A DNA stretch of 64,000 bases from Dokdonella_A sp963775445 (lineage in GTDB: Bacteria; Pseudomonadota; Gammaproteobacteria; Xanthomonadales; Rhodanobacteraceae), in NCBI GenBank assembly GCA_963775445.1, contig CAVZIT010000006.1, forward strand, positions 1 to 64,000, read 5' to 3'. Position numbers and translations under genes: made by a program. Below the pieces are notes generated by a model. The model was not told the origin of the DNA and searched no databases. It worked only from the letters and a program-made list of their open reading frames with translations. Shown one piece after another: positions 16,867 to 27,602 of the stretch; the stretch's first letter is position 1, and the number at the start of each line of letters is the position of its first letter.

Positions 16867-18662
16867 GGCATCGGCTTCGCTTCGGTCGTGGTTGGCAGGC
16901 CGACCTTCTTGCAGAAGGCGGCAAAGCGCGGATCGTCCTTGTAGCGCAGCAGGAATGGATCGAACAGAAGTGAGCTGATGCCCGGGTCCTGGTTTGACCG
17001 GGCGCGCTCCAGCCAGTTGAACATCTGATCGGGATCGCGTCGCAGCGCCTGGACTTCGGCGATCTGGTAAGCGGCGTCACCGGCATGTCCATCGACCAGA
17101 GTCTTCAGCGCCGCATCCGCGGCCGCTTTATCGGGCGCCATCTGGCGTGCCAGCGCGAGCGCCATCTCCCGCCACAGTCCCGGCGGTTCCCGCTGCGCTG
17201 CAGCCAACGCGGCCGGGACATCACCGCGCAGGATTTCGATGGTCGCCAAGGTCTCGTGGTAACTCTCCGCCCCAGGCTTGAAGGCAATCGCCTTGCCGAT
17301 CGCGGCCTTGGCCTCGTCGCCGCGACCCAACCCCCAGAGATACTGGGCCAGCCAGTTGTACCAGTTGGCATGCAGAGGATCGCTTACCAGCGCCTCTCGA
17401 GTCAGTTTTGCCGCCTGCGAGGGTTTCCCGAGCGTAGCTTGCAATACGCCCCACATGAATCTGGCCGCACCATCCTCCGGCGCGAGTTGCAGTGCGCGTT
17501 GAAACTCGGCATCCGCACCGGACCAGTCGAAATCCGCGCTTTGCAGCACATAGGCGCGTGCGAGATGCGCCGACGCGAGCGTTGGATCCAGCGCGAGTGC
17601 GCTATCGGCTGCGGAACGCGCATGGTCGTAACCTTGTTCCATGGCCGCACCGCTCAGCGATTGCGCGGCGTGGCCCGTCCACACATGCGACAACGCGGCA
17701 TAGGCGGCCGCGTATTTCGGATCGAGCCGGATCGCCTCGTTGTAGTAATCGATCGCCTTGAGGTCATCCGCCGTGGTATTGCCTCCATCGTGAAACTGGC
17801 CTTGCAGATAGGCCGTGTACGCGTCGAGACTGCCGCTTGGCGGACGATCGCTTTGCACAACCGCGCCGCGAGTGCCCAGCAGTCTTGCTTGCAATGCGCT
17901 CGCGACGGATCGGGTGATGTCGTCCTGCAGCGCGAACAGATCCCTGTAGGGACGATCGTAGTGCTGCGACCACACCGTGCTGCCATCCTCGGCGTTCACC
18001 AGTTCCGCGCTGATGCGCACCTCGTTGCCCAGCCGTCGCACACTGCCTTCCAGCAGATGCGCCACACCGAGCTTGGTCCCGATGATCCTGCTGTCGTCCT
18101 TGCTGTTGCGAAACTGGAACGATGAATTGCGGCTGATGACCTTGAGGCCCGCAAACTGCGACAGCGCAGTGATCAGGTCCTCCGACAGGCCATCCGAAAA
18201 ATACTGCTGGTCCTTGTCTCCGCTTTCGTTCGTCAGAGGCAGCACCGCGACTGATTTCTGCACAATCGTGGCGAGGCCTGGATCCGCTGCGCCCGCCGGT
18301 CCTGATTGCGTATGCCAAACCAAGCTGTTGGTCAGCAGCAGCACGACGGCCAAAGCCAGCACCGCGATGATCCATTTGTCGAGCTTGCGTCCGGTGGAGT
18401 GGGCAATGGAATCACCCGGCGCGATATCGCTTTCTCGCTTGAGGCCCTGTGGCGTGAACTCGTAGAACCAGGCAAACGCCATCCAGAACGGAAAGCCGAT
18501 GACTGCGGCGATCACGAACCAGCGCACCGTCCAATCCGGCGCACCAAAGAACGGCGCGAGTTGCGCGATGCCCTGCGCCAGCGCCCAGACTGCGGCGGCG
18601 TAGAACGCGCCGGCGCGAAGCACATTGCGACGATGGAGTTCGGCGAAAAATCTGCGCGCCAC
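16863..18662 (-). CDS. Membrane-anchored FlgO/TolB-like domain plus TPR protein (paralogue C)
   Basis: A 599-residue protein from GTG 18662 (MARRFFAELHRRNVLRAGAF). The layout equals paralogue B: two N-terminal hydrophobic segments, the hallmark AWFYEFTPQGLKRESDI, a third membrane helix at about 95-112, an FlgO/TolB-like domain at about 135-235 (KSVAVLPLTNESGDKDQQYFSDGLSEDLI), then TPRs (about 265-560) and the tail DPRFAAFCKKVGLPTTTE. The predicted bulk faces the periplasm if the third helix is an anchor, but topology is uncertain. It heads a translationally coupled run C-miniature-B. No enzymatic motif was seen. Confidence 0.82.
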   Translation of the reverse strand: MARRFFAELHRRNVLRAGAFYAAAVWALAQGIAQLAPFFGAPDWTVRWFVIAAVIGFPFWMAFAWFYEFTPQGLKRESDIAPGDSIAHSTGRKLDKWIIAVLALAVVLLLTNSLVWHTQSGPAGAADPGLATIVQKSVAVLPLTNESGDKDQQYFSDGLSEDLITALSQFAGLKVISRNSSFQFRNSKDDSRIIGTKLGVAHLLEGSVRRLGNEVRISAELVNAEDGSTVWSQHYDRPYRDLFALQDDITRSVASALQARLLGTRGAVVQSDRPPSGSLDAYTAYLQGQFHDGGNTTADDLKAIDYYNEAIRLDPKYAAAYAALSHVWTGHAAQSLSGAAMEQGYDHARSAADSALALDPTLASAHLARAYVLQSADFDWSGADAEFQRALQLAPEDGAARFMWGVLQATLGKPSQAAKLTREALVSDPLHANWYNWLAQYLWGLGRGDEAKAAIGKAIAFKPGAESYHETLATIEILRGDVPAALAAAQREPPGLWREMALALARQMAPDKAAADAALKTLVDGHAGDAAYQIAEVQALRRDPDQMFNWLERARSNQDPGISSLLFDPFLLRYKDDPRFAAFCKKVGLPTTTEAKPMP

Positions 18663-18718
18663 GACTACCTATCCCCTTTCATCTTTGCAGGAGCGACGCC
18701 TCGAGTTTTCGGCCAGCC

Positions 18719-19736
18719 CTATTTTGCGCGCAAACGCGGTTCAAGACGCGCATCACCCGCCGTCGAAGGCGGCTTTTCAAGCAACGCCTCGAATCGGGGA
18801 TCCTGGCGCAGCGCATCCCACACCGGGCTCAAGCGAAGTTCCGCCAGCGTTGCGCCATCGGGCTTCTCCAGCAGATGCGGCAGGGCCGCGATCGCCACGT
18901 CGGTGTCACGGCCGTCGCGTCCCCCCTCCACAACTGGCTTCCGCCCAGCGCCAGCAGATAGCACGGGCGATACAGTCCGGGCGATTCCTTCGGTTCAGTC
19001 AGGGCTTGTTCCAGCACCGCAATCGCGCCGGCGAAGTCGCGACGAAACCAAAGCAGCTTGATCCGACTGCGCAACGCATCGCCGTCGGCGGGATACAGCG
19101 TAACGCCCTCAAGCAGCTGGCCTGCTTCGTCGAGCTTGCCTTTCTCCAGCCACGCGTCGGCCTTTGCCGCGAGCAGACTCGACGAATCGGGTTCGAACTC
19201 GCGCAGGGCACCGTCGAAGTCGCGCAGACAGTGAGACCGGCAATGACCCACCGCCAGATGCGCCTCACCGAGTTCGGGCTGCAACTTGAGTGCGGTGTCG
19301 GCCGCTTGCTTGATTTCGCTGAGTTGGGTCGGTGTGCGATCGATGAAGTTGAAGTACATGTAGCTTTTGCCGATGGCGAGCCGTGCCCAGGCCAATGCGA
19401 AGTGGGGATCGATACGGGTCGCTTCGGCATACAGCTTCGCCGCGTGACGTGGCACGTCGGCCGACGACGCAAGGCTGCGCCATTCGAATGCGACGCCGCG
19501 CAGACAGGCGTCATGGGCTGCCGGGTCCTGCTTCGGGCGTACCTGCATTGCCGCGCGTTCGCCACCGCTCAAGCTGACCTTCAATGCGGCGGCGATGGTC
19601 TTGGCGACCTCGCTTTCAGCCTTGAAGATTTCATCGACCCGGCGGTCATAGCTCTCGGACCACAGGCGTTCGCGTAGAACGCACCCGCGCGCAGGACATT
19701 CCGGCGTTTGAGTTCGGAGAAAAAACTGCGCGCCAC
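18719..19736 (-). pseudogene. Decayed TPR-family paralogue (internal deletion plus frameshift)
   Basis: The fragment starts like its neighbours at GTG 19736 (ARSFFSELKRRNVLRAGAFYA). At about 19672 it jumps, out of frame, into the end of an FlgO-like domain (ERLWSESYDRRVDEIFKAE) and runs through TPRs (19584 downward). A second break lies at a C6 run (18921-18926, G6 on the coding strand), where one base is missing; adding one G would join it to the C-terminal segment ending at 18719 (DPRFEALLEK). The first lesion removes both membrane segments after the first helix and most of the FlgO-like domain, so the gene is not functional even if the second lesion is a sequencing error. Confidence 0.75.
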
Positions 19737-20013
19737 GATTACCCGTCCCTTTTCGTCATCGCACCGATCGACGCGCGCTAATCGCTGCGCTTGGCGGCCG
19801 AGCGCGTGGAACGCTTCGATTGCATCGAGTCGCCGGCTCCTCGCACCGCTCCACACGGTTCGGCACCGCCGCAGTCACCGAGGCAGTTTCACGCACGTCT
19901 GGCAGCACGTCGACAGCCAGGTGAAACGTCGAAGTGGCCACCGCCCACCTCGTCCGGTAACACGGCATCAGCGTAACTCAGCGAACTCCACCCGCCGCGA
20001 CCAAGGTACCGGA

Positions 20014-23000
20014 TCAGTCGTGCGGACTGCTGGCGGCGATCGCCGCGCGCAGGTTCTCCTCGCCGCTCTTCGCCTCCCGATCGAGTTCCTCGAACACCGC
20101 GGATTGGGCCGCGGTCGGCCGGCCATAGGCCAGCGCGATATCGGCCTGCAGATACGCGAGGTGACTCTTGAGTCTGGTCTCGTGCAACAGCGGCGCTTCG
20201 CTCGATTGCAGATCGAGCTGGACCACGGCATTTATGGCTTTGTTGAGCGCGGCGAGCTCGGACGCGACTTTTTGCCGACCACGAGTTTGGCTCTTGACCG
20301 CCGCTTCGAGTTTTTCGCGCGCATCGATCGCCCGGTTGATGCTGTTGTCCAGTTGATCGAGCGTCTGGTGAATCTTCATCTGCAACGCGAAGCTCGCTTC
20401 GAGATCGGCCGCGCTGGCCTTGAGCCGCGGATCGAGCACGACGCGGAAGTCACGCTGCGTTTTCGTGCCGGCGTAGTCGAGGATGACCCGATAGGTGCCT
20501 GGCGTCACCTGTGGCCCCGAAACTTCATCCGCCAGACCGCCAGCCGGAATGGGCGTATAGAAGCCCTTGACTTCGGCCGTATCGGGGTAGCGCAGATTCC
20601 ACTGGAAGCGATTCATGCCGGGCTCGACAGCGGTCTGCTTGAGCTCGCCTTTGGCCTTGCGCTGCGCCGGCGTCAGATCGCTTTCATCCGGCTCCTCGTT
20701 TTCGTCCCGCTGCTTGTTGTCCTCTTCGCTTTTCGCTTTCAGGTGCAGATCGAAGCTGCGGATTGGCGTGCCATCGGCTCGCGCGAACTCGAGCCTGACC
20801 GGCGTCTTTCCGTCATAGCTTGCGGGCAGCCGGAAGAACACCGTGGCGCCAAACGGAGGATTCTTGCCGGCACCTTTTTCCTGACGTGGATGAGCGGGCT
20901 TGCCATACGCGTGAGTCAACCACGCCTGTTGCGGCGCGAAAAGTTCCGTGCCGCTAGCGTCGGCAGTCGCCTGCTTGCCGACTTGCTCGAGCAACGCGAG
21001 ATTGTCGAGCACCCAGAACGCGCGTCCGTGCGTGGCGGCCACCAGCGCGCCTTGGCGCGTATCGATCGCGAGATCGCGCACTTCGACATGCGGCAGATTG
21101 AGTTTCAGTGATTGCCAGCTCGAACCCGCGTCGAAACTGACGTACACCGTGTTCCTTGTGCCGAGGAACAACAGATTCGCATCCTCGGGATCCTGGCGCA
21201 CGGCATACGCATACTGATCGTCGGGCAGGCCGGTGGTCATCGCGGTCCACGTATGCCCGTAATCGTTGGTCTTGTACACATACGGCTTGAAGTCGTCCCA
21301 CATGTAACGACTCGCCGTGAGCCACGCCGTCCCCTTGTCCTGGTGCGAGGGTTCGATCGCGCTGATCTGTGCAGCCTCGGACAACGCAGGTGGAGTGACA
21401 GCCTGCCAGTGCTGGCCGCCATCAGTGGTGACGTGGACAAGGCCATCGCTCGAACCGGCCCAGATCACGTTGCCGTCCGTGGGCGCGACCGCCAGCGCGG
21501 AAACGGTCGGATAGATTTCTGCGCTGGAATGATCGAGATCGACCGGGCCGCCGCTCGGCGCTTCGGTGCTCGCCTGGTTGCGCGTCAGATCGGGGCTGAT
21601 CGTCTGCCACGTCGCACCATGGTCGTCGCTCTTCATGACGTATTGAGAACCGATCAGGAGCTCCTTCGGATTGGCCGGCGAAAACAGGACCGGGTGCGTC
21701 CAGCCGAAACGGTATTTCAGCTCGCTCGAGGCGGCGCCTTCCTGGTACAGCGGCCACGGACTGACGCTTTGGAACTGTCCCGTGTCCATGTCGTATTGGA
21801 GAAAGATGCTGTAGTAACCGCTGCCGAACGTGATGTTCGGATTGCCTGGCTGTGGCGCGACGAAGGTGCTTTCGCCATAGGCCACCTCATGCCACGCGGA
21901 CAGTGGAATCTTGCTCTGCGATGTCGCGCTCGGTCCCTCGATCGAGCCTTCGTCCTGCTGCGCGCCGTACATGTGGAATGGAAACTGATCATCGAGGCTT
22001 ACCTTGTAGAACTGTCCGGTCGGCTGGTTGTGCTCGCTGCTCCAGGTCTTGCCGCGATCGGTCGACACCGTCGCGCCACCGTCGTTGCCCTCGAGCAGGA
22101 TGTCCGTGTTGTTCGGGTTGATCCAGATCGTGTGGTTGTCGCCATGTGGCGTGTGCAGCGTCTTGAACGTTCTGGCGCCATCGTGCGAAACGAACAATCC
22201 ATCGACTTGCGGCATGTACACCGTATCGGCGTCTTTCGGATCGACGAAGATTGCCATGTAGTAGAACGCGCGCTGGCGCAGCTTCCATTGCTCGTTGACG
22301 ATTTTCCAGCTGGCGCCGCCGTCATCGGAACGAAACACGCCGCCGTCCTTGGCCTGCATCGTCGCGTAGACCACGTTCGGATTGCTGCCGGAGAGGGCCA
22401 GACCGATCTTGCCGATCACGGATTTTGGTAGTCCCGGGTGCGCGGTGATGTTGGCCCAGTGCGTGCCGCCATCGGTGGTCTTGTAGATACCGCTGCCCGG
22501 TCCGCCGCTGGTCAGACGCCAGGGCGTCCGGTACGCCTGCCACGCCGCGGCATACAGCACGGAGGAATCTTTCGGATCCATCACCAGATCGACGACACCG
22601 GTCTTGTCGTTGACAAACAGCACCTTGTTCCAGGTCTTGCCGCCATCGGTGGTCTTGAATACGCCGCGCTCGGTACCGGGCACGAACACATGCCCCATCG
22701 ACGCGACGTACACAATGTCAGGATTGTTCGGATCGACGATGAGCTTCATCGTCGTATGGGTGTCGCGTAGTCCCGCATAGCTCCAAGTCTTGCCGGCGTC
22801 GGTGGACTTGAACACGCCATCGCCCGTGATCATGTCGCCGCGGATGTCGCTCTCGCCGGTGCCTGCGTAAATGATCTTCGAATTCGACGGCGCCACCGCG
22901 AGCGCGCCGATGCTGTCGCTGCTGCTTGGCCAACCGTCGCTGATGTTCTTCCAACTGATGCCGTAGTTGGTGCTTTTCCAAACGCCGCCATCGACCGCGC

Positions 23001-23214
23001 CCATGTAGAACAGATCCGGCTTGTCCGGCACGCCCGCCACGGTGACGACTCGGCCGCCGATGTAGGGACCGACGCTGCGCCACTGCAGCTTGCCGATCGT
23101 CACCGATGTCGCGGAGGGATCCGCAAAAGCCACGGCCGAAGCCAGCGAGAAGCCAACGCATGCGACGACACCGACAAAGGCTTGCCGGGAGATTTTTCGA
23201 ACAAGACGGACCAT
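20014..23214 (-). CDS. Secreted BNR/Asp-box beta-propeller protein (VPS10/sortilin-like)
   Basis: A large exported protein of 1066 residues from ATG 23214, with AAGGAG seven bases upstream; an in-frame start at 23292 lacks a signal sequence. Residues 1-31 form a signal peptide (basic start, hydrophobic core, AVAFA cleavage region). Residues about 40-760 contain at least eight Asp-box motifs of the form S/T-x-D-x-G-x-T-W (for example STDAGKTW, TTDGGKTW, SDDGGASW, SDDHGATW), as in sortilin-type ten-bladed propellers and xyloglucanase-like proteins. A beta-sandwich-like linker follows (about 800-940), then a helical C-terminal domain (about 960-1060). No glycosidase or peptidase catalytic residues can be assigned. 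It lies between ftsH and the TPR array on the same strand. Confidence 0.85.
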   Translation of the reverse strand: MVRLVRKISRQAFVGVVACVGFSLASAVAFADPSATSVTIGKLQWRSVGPYIGGRVVTVAGVPDKPDLFYMGAVDGGVWKSTNYGISWKNISDGWPSSSDSIGALAVAPSNSKIIYAGTGESDIRGDMITGDGVFKSTDAGKTWSYAGLRDTHTTMKLIVDPNNPDIVYVASMGHVFVPGTERGVFKTTDGGKTWNKVLFVNDKTGVVDLVMDPKDSSVLYAAAWQAYRTPWRLTSGGPGSGIYKTTDGGTHWANITAHPGLPKSVIGKIGLALSGSNPNVVYATMQAKDGGVFRSDDGGASWKIVNEQWKLRQRAFYYMAIFVDPKDADTVYMPQVDGLFVSHDGARTFKTLHTPHGDNHTIWINPNNTDILLEGNDGGATVSTDRGKTWSSEHNQPTGQFYKVSLDDQFPFHMYGAQQDEGSIEGPSATSQSKIPLSAWHEVAYGESTFVAPQPGNPNITFGSGYYSIFLQYDMDTGQFQSVSPWPLYQEGAASSELKYRFGWTHPVLFSPANPKELLIGSQYVMKSDDHGATWQTISPDLTRNQASTEAPSGGPVDLDHSSAEIYPTVSALAVAPTDGNVIWAGSSDGLVHVTTDGGQHWQAVTPPALSEAAQISAIEPSHQDKGTAWLTASRYMWDDFKPYVYKTNDYGHTWTAMTTGLPDDQYAYAVRQDPEDANLLFLGTRNTVYVSFDAGSSWQSLKLNLPHVEVRDLAIDTRQGALVAATHGRAFWVLDNLALLEQVGKQATADASGTELFAPQQAWLTHAYGKPAHPRQEKGAGKNPPFGATVFFRLPASYDGKTPVRLEFARADGTPIRSFDLHLKAKSEEDNKQRDENEEPDESDLTPAQRKAKGELKQTAVEPGMNRFQWNLRYPDTAEVKGFYTPIPAGGLADEVSGPQVTPGTYRVILDYAGTKTQRDFRVVLDPRLKASAADLEASFALQMKIHQTLDQLDNSINRAIDAREKLEAAVKSQTRGRQKVASELAALNKAINAVVQLDLQSSEAPLLHETRLKSHLAYLQADIALAYGRPTAAQSAVFEELDREAKSGEENLRAAIAASSPHD

Positions 23215-23440
23215 CTCAGTACTCCTTCGATCAAACGCACGCGCTCGACTCGCGTGCCGACGTTCAATCGACGAGTATGCGCCGCAAGCCATCGACCTGA
23301 AACCGGAGGCCTGCGCAAATCACTGGAATCCCTCGTCGCAGATCACCCTTCATGAATCCATCTTTGTCCGCGCCTTCACCGGGTTTCGCGCTTGGATTTA
23401 CGCGTCCAATGCGGGTACTGCACGCGCCGAAGGCGCGCAG

Positions 23441-23464
23441 AAAAAAGCCGCCCGAAGGCGGCTC
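23441..23464 (-). terminator. Rho-independent terminator of ftsH
   Basis: On the minus strand, AGCCGCC-TTCG-GGCGGCT forms a 7-bp GC stem with a stable tetraloop followed by a run of Ts (TTTTTT), 30-50 bp after the ftsH stop. A second GC hairpin (GCGCC-gaa-GGCGC, about 23422-23434) follows. Confidence 0.85.
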
Positions 23465-23493
23465 TTTGCACCGGTTGCGGCAGGCCCCACGCG

Positions 23494-25410
<1,917 letters not shown>

Positions 25411-25504
25411 TGTGCGAATCCCTCGCAGAAGCCGGCACGTCCCGTGGCGGACTGCTTGCGAAAAGCATGGATTGGAGGCAGATAACTCACGACGTTTCCC
25501 TTTC

Positions 25505-26125
25505 TCAACAACGCTTTTCCCGCGCCAGCGCGTACACCTCGGGACTGCGCGCGCGCGAAGCCTTCGGTTTGCGGATGCTGACCTGCCCGTAGCGCAAGCG
25601 CAAGCGCCGAATGTAATCGTCGAAACCGGCGCCTTGGAACAGTTTGGTCAAAAATGCGCCACCACGCGCAAGATGGGTGGCCGCAAATTCTTCGGCCAGT
25701 TCAGCCAGTTCCATCGCGCGCGGCTGGTCTATCGCACTCATGCCACTGAGATTGGGGGCCATGTCGGAAAGCACAAGGTCGACCGGAACGCCGCCCAGCG
25801 CCTGATTGAGCGCCTCGAGCACCCCGGCTTCTCGAAAATCTCCGCACACCACATCAACCCCGGCGATGCCCTGCATGGGCAGGATATCGAGCGCAACGAC
25901 TCGGCCGCTTTCACCCAGGCGTTCGCGCACCATCTGCGACCAGCCACCCGGCGCGGCGCCGAGATCGACGACCATCATGCCCGGTTTGAGCAGGCGCTGC
26001 CGATCGATGAGTTCGTCGAGCTTGAACACCGCCCGCGAACGCCACCCTTCAGCCTGGGCCCGCCGGACATACGGATCCCTGAAATGCTCCTGAAGCCAGC
26101 GCGTGCTCGAGTTGCTGCGTGCCAT
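25505..26125 (-). CDS. rlmE: 23S rRNA 2'-O-methyltransferase RlmE (FtsJ/RrmJ)
   Basis: Methylates the 2'-OH of U2552 in the 50S A-site. The 206-residue protein has the SAM motif VVDLGAAPGGWSQMV, the catalytic K-D-K-E set (K in RSRAVFKL, D in LSDMAPNLSG, K in FLTKLFQG, E in RSPEVYALA), and normal family length. ATG 26125 begins the conserved MARSNSSTRWL. An in-frame GTG at 26134 would add only three residues. It is divergent from the Mth938-like gene with about 155 bp between. Confidence 0.94.
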   Translation of the reverse strand: MARSNSSTRWLQEHFRDPYVRRAQAEGWRSRAVFKLDELIDRQRLLKPGMMVVDLGAAPGGWSQMVRERLGESGRVVALDILPMQGIAGVDVVCGDFREAGVLEALNQALGGVPVDLVLSDMAPNLSGMSAIDQPRAMELAELAEEFAATHLARGGAFLTKLFQGAGFDDYIRRLRLRYGQVSIRKPKASRARSPEVYALAREKRC

Positions 26126-26280
26126 CGCGCACATGATACCGTGAAGGCCTTGGCATTCCTGCCAATTGGCGCACCCGTTGAAGTGCCGCTCATGCGCCGC
26201 AAGTCTTCGCTCGGCGAGCGCTCGACCGCACCGTCTCGGAACGAGCCGAGCTGCGGTACTGAATTCCGGCGAAATACGTG

Positions 26281-26655
26281 ATGGAACTGACCCGCGATCA
26301 ACCTGAAGGCTATTTCTACATTCGCGCGTGCGAAGACGCTGCAGTGACCGTGGTCGATCGAACGCTCTCGCGCAGTTGCATTGTCACGCCGCAGCGTGTG
26401 ATCGAGGATTGGCCAGTGCAATCGCCCGCCGGCCTCGACCGCGAAGCAATGGAAATCCTGCTCGATCTCGGTCCCGAACTCATCCTGCTCGGTACCGGTA
26501 TCAAACAGGAGTTTCCGACGCATGAATGCCTCGCCGGGCTGATGCGCCGGGGCATCGGCGTCGAGGTGATGGACAATCGCGCAGCGAGCCGTACCTACAA
26601 CCTGCTGGCAGCCGAAGGACGACAGGTCGCCGCGGCGTTCATGCTCCCGGGTTGA
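26281..26655 (+). CDS. Mth938/NDUFAF3-like domain protein
   Basis: A 124-residue single-domain protein of the MTH938 (DUF498) family, with the conserved GYFYIRACED start, the central TPQRVIEDWPV and LILLGTGIKQEFP segments, and GVEVMDNRAASRTYNLL near the end. The eukaryotic relative NDUFAF3 helps assemble respiratory complex I; bacterial function is not established. I use ATG 26281; a GTG directly before it (26278) is also in frame. It converges on rpoS. Confidence 0.85.
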   Translation: MELTRDQPEGYFYIRACEDAAVTVVDRTLSRSCIVTPQRVIEDWPVQSPAGLDREAMEILLDLGPELILLGTGIKQEFPTHECLAGLMRRGIGVEVMDNRAASRTYNLLAAEGRQVAAAFMLPG

Positions 26656-26699
26656 GGCGACGTTGGCGGAAGGCCAGCACAACGCCACGTTCGAACTCG

Positions 26700-27584
26700 T
26701 CAGCTGCCTGTCGAGAGCTTGCGCAGGCGACGCAGCGCGTCTTCCTGGATCTGCCGCACGCGCTCGCGTGTGATCCCGAGTTCGCCGGCGATCTCGGCGA
26801 GCGATTGCAACGGTGCACCGTTGAGGCCGAATCGGCGTTCGACCACGAGGCGCTGGCGCTCCCGAAGCTGCGCCAGCCATTCGTTGAGCCGCCCGCCGCT
26901 CGGGTCGACGGCCACGCCGGTCGCAGCATCCTCTCGCGGCGCGACTTGTTCGAGTAACGCGCGCTCATCGGTGTCGGAGAACGGTGCATCGAGGGAGCTG
27001 ATGCGCTCGCCGGCCCGGAAAAGCTCGGCCACGTCGCGCACGGGTTTCTCCACCGCGCCGGCGAGTTCCTCCAGACTCGGCGCACGCCCGAGCGTGGACG
27101 TGAGCTCGCGCTCCGAACGCAGCACCTGGGCGAGTTCGCGCAACACGTGCACCGGCACGCGCACCGTGCGGCCATGGTGCATGACCGCGTATTGCACGGA
27201 CTGGCGTATCCACCACATGGCATATGTGGAGAAACGCAGGCGCCGCGCCGGATCGAATTTTTCCACCGCGCGGATCAGGCCGAGATTGCCTTCCTCGATC
27301 AGATCCATCAACGACACGCCGCGACCAACGTAACCGCGGGCCACAGTCACCACGAGTCGCAGATTCGCTTCGATCATGCGCCGTCTGGCATCGGCATCGC
27401 CGCGCTGCACGCGCTCGGCCAGCGACCATTCCTGTTCGGCATCGAGTAGCGCGATCAGGCCGATTTCGCCAAGGTACGCACTCGTGGTCGACCGCGCCTC
27501 GACATCGTGCGGCTCGATGGCATCGATGAGTTCAAGGAGGTTCTGGACGGCGGGATCGTGCCGTGGCGGCACCTTCGCACTCAT
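26700..27584 (-). CDS. rpoS: RNA polymerase sigma factor RpoS
   Basis: Stationary-phase/general stress sigma factor, 294 residues. Region 1.2 (TSAYLGEIGLIALLDAEQE), region 2 with DLIEEGNLGLIRAVEKFDP and FSTYAMWWIRQSV, region 3, and region 4 with the helix-turn-helix SLAEIAGELGITRERVRQIQEDALRRLR are all visible. It is assigned to RpoS rather than RpoD or RpoH from the short N-terminus, sequence in region 2.4 and its place directly after nlpD, where rpoS lies in most gammaproteobacteria. In E. coli the main rpoS promoter is inside nlpD; the 18-bp gap here allows the same. Confidence 0.93.
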   Translation of the reverse strand: MSAKVPPRHDPAVQNLLELIDAIEPHDVEARSTTSAYLGEIGLIALLDAEQEWSLAERVQRGDADARRRMIEANLRLVVTVARGYVGRGVSLMDLIEEGNLGLIRAVEKFDPARRLRFSTYAMWWIRQSVQYAVMHHGRTVRVPVHVLRELAQVLRSERELTSTLGRAPSLEELAGAVEKPVRDVAELFRAGERISSLDAPFSDTDERALLEQVAPREDAATGVAVDPSGGRLNEWLAQLRERQRLVVERRFGLNGAPLQSLAEIAGELGITRERVRQIQEDALRRLRKLSTGS

Positions 27585-27602
27585 GGCGTTGACTTTACGC
27601 CG

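Noticed and set aside
23420..23436. Second GC hairpin beyond the ftsH terminator as a separate terminator
   Set aside because: It has no U-run on either strand; noted only as an adjunct to the ftsH terminator.
25588..25612. cgcaagcgcaagcgcc in rlmE, resembling the ligA repeat core
   Set aside because: Only the Arg-Leu-rich codons match; the GATCGATC core is absent and RlmE homology runs through it without insertion.
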